Source of the DNA: JAWWPG01 sp038254365
GTDB taxonomy: Bacteria; Actinomycetota; Actinomycetes; Propionibacteriales; Nocardioidaceae
Direction: 5' to 3'
Length of the DNA: 5,118 nt
NCBI GenBank assembly: GCA_038254365.1
Contig: JBBSGI010000120.1
Coordinates: 1 to 5,118 of the forward strand
Below the pieces are notes generated by a model, which searched no databases, had not been told where the DNA came from, and worked only from the letters and a program-made list of their open reading frames with translations. This document shows, piece by piece, positions 1-4,035 of the stretch. How positions within the stretch are numbered: the first letter of the stretch is position 1; each line of letters starts with the position of its first letter. Position numbers and translations under genes: made by a program.

Positions 1-1322
1 TGATCATGGCCCTTCTCGTGTCCATCCACCCGGTGTTGGCCCTGCTTGTCCTGTTCGCCGTACCGACGGTCGTCAGCGCGACCCGTCGGCCCGCCGCCGA
101 GCGCCGAGCGGAGGAGCAGGCTGCCGAGCACAACCGGCTGGCCAGCCACCTGTTCACCACGGCGACCACGGCCGCCGCGGGCAAGGAGGTTCGAGTCATC
201 GGGATCGGTGGCGAGCTGGTCGACCGGCGTCGGCGCGAGTGGGAACGCTGGTACGACACCGTGGCGCCTGTCCGCTGGGCCAGCGCTGCCTGGCACTCGC
301 TGACCTGGGCCATCTTCGCGGCGGGGTACGTCGGTGCCGTGGTCTTCGTGGCGACCGGGCTCCACGGCTCGACGGGCCAGGTGCTGCTGGTGCTGGCGGC
401 GGGGGCGCGCCTCTCGGCCTACGTCGCCGCGACCATGACGGAGGTCGGTTTCCTGCGGGGGATCTGGCTGGACGGCTCACGCAGGCTGGTGTGGCTGGAG
501 AGCTATGCGGCGGCGGTGGCCGCGGACGCCGACCGGCCCGCGCCGGACAGACTCCGCGACGGCATCTCGCTGGACGCGGTCTCCTTCACCTACCCGGGGA
601 GCACGACAGTCGCTCTCTCGGATGTGACGCTGCACCTGCCCGCCGGATCCGTCGTCGCTGTGGTCGGGGAGAACGGTGCCGGCAAGTCATCCCTCGTCAA
701 GCTGCTCTGCAAGATGTACGAGCCGACCAGCGGCGAGATCCTGGTGGACGGCGAGCCGTTGCGCCGGATCCGGACCGATGAGTGGCGGAGCAAGGTGTCC
801 GGGGCGTTCCAGGACTTCCACCGTTTCGAGTTCCAGGCCCGTACCAGTGTCGGCCTCGGCGACCTGCCGTTCGTCGATGACAGTGCCGCGGTGGGAGCGG
901 CCCTGCACAGGGCGGGCGCCCGCGATGTCGTCGACGGGCTGGAGTCCGGCCTCGACACCCAGCTGGGCCCGACCTGGCCCGACGGCGTCGACGTCAGCTT
1001 CGGGCAGTGGCAGAAGCTGGCGCTGGCGCGCGGCTTCATGCGGGGCGGGCCACTGCTTCTCGTCCTCGACGAGCCGACCGCCGCATTGGACGCGGAGACC
1101 GAGCACGAGCTGTTCAGCCGGTACGCGCAAGCCGCTCGAAGCAGCGCGGTGGGCGGAATCACGATCCTGGTCTCGCATCGCTTCAGCACGGTACGGATGG
1201 CCGACCTGATCGTCGTCCTCCAAGGATCGGTGCTGGCGCAGGTCGGCACCCACCAGGAGCTGATGGCAAGGGGCGGCGCCTATGCGGAGCTCTACACGAT
1301 CCAGGCCGGGGCATACCAGTGA
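1..1322 (+). CDS. ABC exporter, fused membrane/ATPase subunit (5' end outside window)
   Basis: This is the C-terminal part of an ABC-type exporter half-transporter that would use ATP to move an unidentified substrate across the cytoplasmic membrane. The frame is open to the left edge, so the first visible ATG (position 6) is probably internal; 438 residues follow it, against about 580-600 for the family. Numbering from that Met, hydrophobic helices lie at about 7-23, 95-117 and 122-140, consistent with the last three of six, with a coupling segment KEVRVIG at 60-66. The ATPase domain spans about 188-438: A-loop Tyr196, Walker A GENGAGKSS 221-229, Q-loop Gln269, signature SFGQ 331-334, Walker B LLLVLDEP 350-357 with Glu356, D-loop AALD 359-362 and H-loop His391. 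The signature has Phe where LSGGQ normally has its first Gly. The domain resembles actinobacterial exporters often found near peptide or natural-product genes, but nothing visible identifies the substrate. It ends 50 bp before the next gene and looks functionally unrelated to it. Confidence 0.93.
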   Translation, partial: IMALLVSIHPVLALLVLFAVPTVVSATRRPAAERRAEEQAAEHNRLASHLFTTATTAAAGKEVRVIGIGGELVDRRRREWERWYDTVAPVRWASAAWHSLTWAIFAAGYVGAVVFVATGLHGSTGQVLLVLAAGARLSAYVAATMTEVGFLRGIWLDGSRRLVWLESYAAAVAADADRPAPDRLRDGISLDAVSFTYPGSTTVALSDVTLHLPAGSVVAVVGENGAGKSSLVKLLCKMYEPTSGEILVDGEPLRRIRTDEWRSKVSGAFQDFHRFEFQARTSVGLGDLPFVDDSAAVGAALHRAGARDVVDGLESGLDTQLGPTWPDGVDVSFGQWQKLALARGFMRGGPLLLVLDEPTAALDAETEHELFSRYAQAARSSAVGGITILVSHRFSTVRMADLIVVLQGSVLAQVGTHQELMARGGAYAELYTIQAGAYQ

Positions 1323-1354
1323 CCACGAGTCCGGCCGGCCCTCTCCGCGTGGCG

Positions 1355-1372
1355 ACCCGCTAGCCTTTGTTC
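1355..1372 (+). promoter_or_regulatory. Putative leaderless promoter (-10 TAGCCT) for the small membrane protein
   Basis: A TANNNT-type -10 hexamer, TAGCCT at 1361-1366, is followed by six bases (TTGTTC) and then directly by the ATG at 1373. This spacing puts the likely transcription start on, or within a base of, the A of the start codon. That is the standard layout of leaderless actinobacterial transcripts. No Shine-Dalgarno sequence lies before the ATG, which agrees with leaderless translation. No convincing -35 hexamer is visible about 17-18 bases upstream. The promoter would drive the small gene and possibly nadD-rsfS-phosphatase behind it. It is inferred from sequence only. Confidence 0.5.
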
Positions 1373-1519
1373 ATGTCTTCGTCCCTCATCACGCTGGCGG
1401 TGGAGCGCACGCATGAGCTGCCGGTGCCTGCCTATGTCATCGGGTTGGCGTCCTTCCTGATCTTCTGCGTCCTGATGATGGGGCTGCTGATGTTCGGCAA
1501 GGGCCGGCCGCACACCTGA
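1373..1519 (+). CDS. Small single-pass membrane protein upstream of nadD (48 aa)
   Basis: This 48-residue reading frame runs from ATG 1373 to TGA 1517-1519. The N-terminal part is polar (MSSSLITLAVERTHELPVP). One strongly hydrophobic helix follows at about residues 21-41 (YVIGLASFLI through GLLMF), then a short basic tail GKGRPHT. By the positive-inside rule the C-terminus should be cytoplasmic. Short proteins with an N-terminal HELP-(V/M)-PA motif and one helix, as I recall them, sit just upstream of nadD in other actinobacteria, so I take this as a real conserved gene of unknown function. Third codon positions are mostly G/C, as in real genes here. The stop codon is 13 bases before nadD, so the two are probably co-transcribed. 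No ribosome binding site is visible; the apparent promoter predicts a leaderless message. Its role, perhaps as a small partner of a membrane complex, cannot be read from the sequence. Confidence 0.72.
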   Translation: MSSSLITLAVERTHELPVPAYVIGLASFLIFCVLMMGLLMFGKGRPHT

Positions 1520-1523
1520 TGGC

Positions 1524-1528
1524 GGAGG
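1524..1528 (+). promoter_or_regulatory. Ribosome binding site of nadD
   Basis: GGAGG lies four bases before the ATG at 1533. The ATG at 1519 runs into a TGA after five codons, so this site supports the start at 1533. Confidence 0.65.
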
Positions 1529-1532
1529 TCGG

Positions 1533-2189
1533 ATGACGGGACGCGCCACCCGGGTCGGCGTGATGGGAGGCACCTTCGACCCCATCCACCATGGCCACTT
1601 GGTCGCGGCGTCGGAGGTCCAGGCCTGGTTCGACCTCGACGAGGTCGTGTTCGTCCCCACCGGCCAGCCGTGGCAGAAGGCCGACCGGGAGGTGTCGCCC
1701 GCCGAGGACCGCTACCTGATGACGGTGATCGCGACGGCGTCCAACCCCCGATTCTCGGTGTCCCGGGTCGACGTCGACCGGCACGGTCCGACGTTCACGA
1801 TCGACACACTGACCGAGCTGTCCGCCGAACGACCCGGCGCCGAGCTGTTCTTCATCACCGGAGCCGACGCGCTGGCTCAGATCGTGACGTGGCACGACGC
1901 GGCCCGCGTCTTCGAGCTCGCACACTTCGTCGGCTGCACGAGGCCGGGCACCACGATCGACGACACGACGCTCACGGGGCTGCCCGCCGAACGGGTGACG
2001 ATCATCGAGGTGCCGGCACTGGCGATCTCGTCGAGCGAGTGCCGCGCCCGCGCCAGCCTCAGCGAGCCGGTCTGGTACCTGGTTCCGGACGGCGTCGTGC
2101 AGTACATCGCCAAGCGCGGGCTCTACCGCCCACCCACACCGCATCCCAGCACGCATCCCAGCACGCCATTGGAGGACAACGCTTCGTGA
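1533..2189 (+). CDS. nadD: Nicotinate-nucleotide adenylyltransferase NadD
   Basis: NadD transfers AMP from ATP to nicotinate mononucleotide, giving nicotinic acid adenine dinucleotide (deamido-NAD) and pyrophosphate. This is the penultimate step of both de novo and salvage NAD synthesis in the cytoplasm. The 218-residue product shows the nucleotidyltransferase fold in order: GGTFDPIHHGH at 12-22 with the ATP-binding HxGH motif 19-22, PTGQPWQK at 42-49, FTIDTL at 88-93, FFITGADAL at 106-114 and the second ATP-binding motif ISSSECR at 165-171. The recognisable family ends near YIAKRGLY (192-198). The last 20 residues are a Pro/Thr/Ser-rich extension partly encoded by a 12-bp tandem repeat. The start at 1533 has a good ribosome binding site and leaves a normal short lead into the first beta strand. 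The 3' end overlaps rsfS by 4 bp. No LytR-type gene lies between nadD and rsfS, unlike the order I recall for Streptomyces. Confidence 0.96.
   Translation: MTGRATRVGVMGGTFDPIHHGHLVAASEVQAWFDLDEVVFVPTGQPWQKADREVSPAEDRYLMTVIATASNPRFSVSRVDVDRHGPTFTIDTLTELSAERPGAELFFITGADALAQIVTWHDAARVFELAHFVGCTRPGTTIDDTTLTGLPAERVTIIEVPALAISSSECRARASLSEPVWYLVPDGVVQYIAKRGLYRPPTPHPSTHPSTPLEDNAS
2141..2164 (+). repeat. 12-bp perfect tandem duplication in the nadD 3' end
   Basis: GCATCCCAGCAC occurs twice head to tail (2141-2152 and 2153-2164). It stays in frame because the unit is four codons, adding a repeated HPST to the NadD tail. It ends six bases before the GGAGG that serves rsfS. It is probably a replication-slippage product in a non-essential extension. 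Confidence 0.9.
2171..2175 (+). promoter_or_regulatory. Ribosome binding site of rsfS
   Basis: GGAGG lies ten bases before the GTG at 2186, inside the end of nadD. It supports this start over the much longer upstream open frame, which is a shadow of nadD. Confidence 0.6.
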
Positions 2190-2602
2190 CCGCCACCGAC
2201 CGCGCACTCGAGCTCGTCCGGACCGCCGCGGAGGCGGCCTCGGACAAGCTCGCCGCCAACATCATCGCCTTCGACGTCTCCGAGCAGCTGGTGATCACCG
2301 ACGCCTTCGTGCTGTGCTCGGCGCCCAACGACCGACAGGTCAAGGCGATCGTCGACGCCGTCGAGGAGCGCCTGCGTGCCGTGGGTGCCAAGCCGGTGCG
2401 GCGGGAGGGTGAGCGGGACGGCCGGTGGGTGCTGATGGACTACGGGGACATCGTGGTGCACATCCAGCACGAGGAGGAGCGGGTCTACTACGCGCTGGAG
2501 CGGCTGTGGCGAGACTGCCCGACGATCTCGCTGCCGGAGACCGTCACGAGTGGGGGAGCCATCGGTGAATCCGTCGGCGGTGCGGGAGACGCCGGCCAGT
2601 GA
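2186..2602 (+). CDS. rsfS: Ribosomal silencing factor RsfS (Iojap/DUF143 family)
   Basis: RsfS binds protein uL14 on the large ribosomal subunit and blocks subunit joining, lowering translation in starvation or stationary phase. That role is known for the family. The 138-residue product carries the hallmarks: the IIAFDVSEQLVITDAFVLCSA strand region at 26-46 (key residues Asp30, Asp39, Phe41), NDRQVKAI at 48-55, REGERDGRWVLMDYGDIVVH at 73-92 with Trp81, Asp85, Tyr86 and Asp88, and RVYYALERLW at 99-108. The final 25 or so residues (Gly/Ala/Ser-rich) lie beyond the conserved domain. I chose the GTG at 2186 because it follows a GGAGG by ten bases, overlaps the nadD stop as GTGA, and gives the usual N-terminal helix (ALELVRTAAEAASDKLA). 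It overlaps the phosphatase gene by another GTGA, so all three are probably translated from one message. Confidence 0.95.
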   Translation: MTATDRALELVRTAAEAASDKLAANIIAFDVSEQLVITDAFVLCSAPNDRQVKAIVDAVEERLRAVGAKPVRREGERDGRWVLMDYGDIVVHIQHEEERVYYALERLWRDCPTISLPETVTSGGAIGESVGGAGDAGQ

Positions 2603-3282
2603 TCGCGCGCGACATGTGGGCGGCCGGCCGGCCAGACCCGCGTCGGCTCGTGCTGTGGCGGCACGGCCGCACGAAGTGGAACGCGGTCGGGCGGGCCCAG
2701 GGCCACGCCAACGTCTCCCTCGACGATGTCGGTCGCGTCCAGGCGGAGCGGACGGCGCCGCTTCTGGCGTCGTACCAGCCGAGCTTCGTCTGGTCGAGCG
2801 ACCTCGCACGGGCGCGGGAGACCGCGGGCGCACTGATGGAGCTCCTGCCGTCGCATGAGCTGGTCATCGACGCCAGGCTCCGCGAGTACGACGTGGGGAT
2901 CCGCGAGGGGCTGACCTTCCCCGAGTTCGCGGAGCAGCACCCGGACATCTACGCGCGCTTCATGTCCGGCGGCGAGGCCGTGGTGCCCGGCGCCGAGACG
3001 ACCGAACAGGTCAGCAAGCGGATGGTGGAGGCGCTCAGCGACGCGGTGGAGGCAGTCGGCGCAGGCGAGACCGGTGTGCTGGTGGGACACGGCGCGTCGC
3101 TCCGGGTCGGGCTGCTCGCCTTCCTCGGTGTGCCGGACCACCTCGGCGAGATCCTGGCGGGGATGGAGAACTGCGCCTGGACGGTGCTCGAGCTGCGAGG
3201 TGGCCACGGCTGGCAGATCGTCGACTACAACGCGAGGACGCTTCCGCAGCCGGTCGAGCTCGTGGACGACCCTCAGCAGTAG
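2599..3282 (+). CDS. Histidine phosphatase family protein, positional counterpart of mycobacterial GpgP
   Basis: This is a cytoplasmic histidine-acid phosphatase of the phosphoglycerate-mutase branch, which hydrolyses a phosphoester through a phosphohistidine. The 227-residue product has the catalytic RHG at 21-23 (nucleophile His22) followed by RTKWN, then SSDLARARETA at 66-76 with phosphate-binding Arg71, LREYDVGIREGLT at 94-106 with candidate acid Glu96, and VGHG at 162-165 with the second catalytic His164. All expected active-site residues are present. It directly follows rsfS with a 4-bp overlap. In M. tuberculosis the gene in this place (Rv2419c) is GpgP, glucosyl-3-phosphoglycerate phosphatase, so a similar sugar-phosphate substrate is possible. 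The family changes substrate easily, so I give no symbol. The start is GTG 2599, with GGGAG at 2584-2588; an ATG at 2614 is a possible alternative, five codons shorter. Confidence 0.92.
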   Translation: MIARDMWAAGRPDPRRLVLWRHGRTKWNAVGRAQGHANVSLDDVGRVQAERTAPLLASYQPSFVWSSDLARARETAGALMELLPSHELVIDARLREYDVGIREGLTFPEFAEQHPDIYARFMSGGEAVVPGAETTEQVSKRMVEALSDAVEAVGAGETGVLVGHGASLRVGLLAFLGVPDHLGEILAGMENCAWTVLELRGGHGWQIVDYNARTLPQPVELVDDPQQ

Positions 3283-3300
3283 GGTGCCGCAGGCGGCTGA

Positions 3301-3340
3301 GTCCGCCATCGCGGACGCTGCTTGCCCGAGTTTCTCCGGG
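3301..3340 (+). terminator. Possible weak terminator hairpins after the phosphatase gene
   Basis: Two small hairpins sit 19 bases after the phosphatase stop. The first is perfect, with GTCCGC 3301-3306 and GCGGAC 3311-3316 around a CATC loop. The second, 3325-3340, pairs CCCG-AG with CT-CGGG around TTT with one bulged C. Neither is followed by a T-run, so a classical intrinsic terminator is not shown. They could slow polymerase at the end of the nadD operon. Confidence 0.3.
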
Positions 3341-3360
3341 TGGCGGGAGTTGGCTAAACT
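3331..3360 (+). promoter_or_regulatory. Possible promoter of the tRNA-Ala gene
   Basis: A TANNNT -10 element, TAAACT at 3355-3360, is the only such AT-rich hexamer in the 120-bp spacer. A poor -35 (TTTCTC, 3331-3336) lies 18 bases upstream. Transcription would start near 3367, giving a 5' leader of about 36 bases to be removed by RNase P. The leader region contains the palindromes ACGGGCCCGT (3363-3372) and CCCGCGGG (3380-3387). Confidence 0.4.
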
Positions 3361-3402
3361 TCACGGGCCCGTCGGTTCGCCCGCGGGTTTCCGCATCGAC
3401 GC

Positions 3403-3478
3403 GGGGCTGTGGCGCAGCTGGTAGCGCACCTCCATGGCATGGAGGGGGTCAGGGGTTCGAGTCCCCTCAGCTCCACCA
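3403..3478 (+). tRNA. tRNA-Ala (anticodon GGC), CCA encoded
   Basis: A complete cloverleaf can be folded by hand. The acceptor stem GGGGCTG 3403-3409 pairs with CAGCTCC 3468-3474; the D stem GCGC 3412-3415 with GCGC 3424-3427; the anticodon stem CCTCC 3429-3433 with GGAGG 3441-3445; and the T stem AGGGG 3451-3455 with CCCCT 3463-3467 around TTCGAGT. The loop ATGGCAT places the anticodon GGC at 3436-3438, reading GCC and GCU alanine codons. The third acceptor pair is G-U (G3405, T3472), the main identity signal for alanyl-tRNA synthetase, which independently confirms the assignment. Discriminator A is at 3475 and CCA is encoded at 3476-3478. It sits between a housekeeping operon and recombinase/IS remnants, a typical integration hot spot. 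Confidence 0.97.
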
Positions 3479-3479
3479 T

Positions 3480-3530
3480 GACCGTCTTACTCGAACCGCG
3501 GACCTGAAAACGCGGGCCAGTGAGTCGGTC
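3480..3530. repeat. Large imperfect inverted repeat (cruciform/hairpin) just after tRNA-Ala
   Basis: GACCGTCTTACT (3480-3491) is complementary to AGTGAGTCGGTC (3519-3530) at 10 of 12 positions, and one of the two exceptions can form a G-U pair in RNA. Inside, CCGCG (3496-3500) pairs with CGCGG (3511-3515) around a ten-base loop GACCTGAAAA. The structure begins two bases after the tRNA CCA and reaches into the stop codon of the - strand recombinase remnant. There is no flanking T-run. It could be a factor-dependent terminator separating the two transcription units, or a remnant of an element end. Confidence 0.5.
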
Positions 3531-4035
3531 AGGGTTGAATCGGCGGCCGTTCCTTTGACCGCCGTGAGTATCGTGGGGCCGCTCGTTCTGTTGTCAGCGT
3601 CATGCTGTGGGCGTCCGCGGCGGTGTACAGCCCTTCGAGCGGCTCGCTGAGGGCCGCGTCTGCGACGATGCTGTGGTCGTCGGTGTACAGGGCCGTGAAG
3701 AAGGTGTCGTTGAGGTTAAAGCGTCCTTGGGCCGGGCACTGTTCGTACAGCTCGTGCGGCCGGGTGGCGAGGTCGAGGTATTGCAGGAGTCGTTCGGCAC
3801 CGGGAGCGACTTGTTCGTCGGTTTGACCGAGGTCGACGCGAATGCGTTCCTGATCGCTCCCGAGCTTGCGGAGGCGACTTCGAATCTTGTCCTGGGGTAG
3901 TGCGCCGTCTGCTGCCACGTCGAGGAGACGTTCTTCCTGCTGGTCAAGGTTGCGCAGCCGAGCCTGAAGGGCGCCGTGTAGTTCCAAGGCGGCGGTCTGT
4001 TCGTCGCCCAGGATGTCAGCGACCAGACGCCGGTC
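3529..4035 (-). pseudogene. C-terminal remnant of a large serine recombinase/integrase
   Basis: About 165 codons remain of a protein that is normally about 450-600 residues. The N-terminal catalytic resolvase domain and the zinc-ribbon part are gone. What is left is the coiled-coil and tail of actinobacterial large serine recombinases. Reading down the - strand there is GDEQT near 4000-4014, a charged coiled-coil segment (LQARLRNLDQQEERLLDVAA) from about 3972 to 3913, GALPQDKIRSRLRKL, then the helix with LLQYLDLATRPHELYEQ, NDTFFTALYTDD, and a basic tail ending at the stop 3529-3531. The frame is open upstream only to a stop at 4108-4110, well inside the transposase on the other strand. The sole start-like codon is a TTG at 3987 in the middle of the coiled-coil lead-in. 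Recombinase-like sequence reaches at least position 4014, where the transposase already begins. I judge it a broken gene. Family assignment rests on recognised sequence character, not a search. Confidence 0.75.

Noticed and set aside
1519..1536. ATG at 1519 overlapping the small gene's stop as a possible nadD start
   Set aside because: That frame meets TGA after five codons, so it cannot start nadD.
1670..2185. Upstream extension of the rsfS frame to a 310-residue protein
   Set aside because: The extra part overlaps nadD in another frame and reads as Arg-rich noise; rsfS homology and the GGAGG site support GTG 2186.
1437..2207. - strand open frame of 256 codons opposite nadD
   Set aside because: It is the shadow of a conserved enzyme; the product is Arg/Gly-rich with no motif.
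2488..3309. - strand open frame of 273 codons opposite the phosphatase
   Set aside because: It is antisense to a gene with all catalytic residues, and the product has no recognisable domain.
3480..3530. Classical rho-independent terminator after tRNA-Ala
   Set aside because: The hairpin is real, but no T-run follows on either strand, so only a structural call is justified.
3607..3900. + strand open frame of 97 codons over the recombinase remnant
   Set aside because: It is the complement of recognisable recombinase tail sequence, with no family resemblance of its own.
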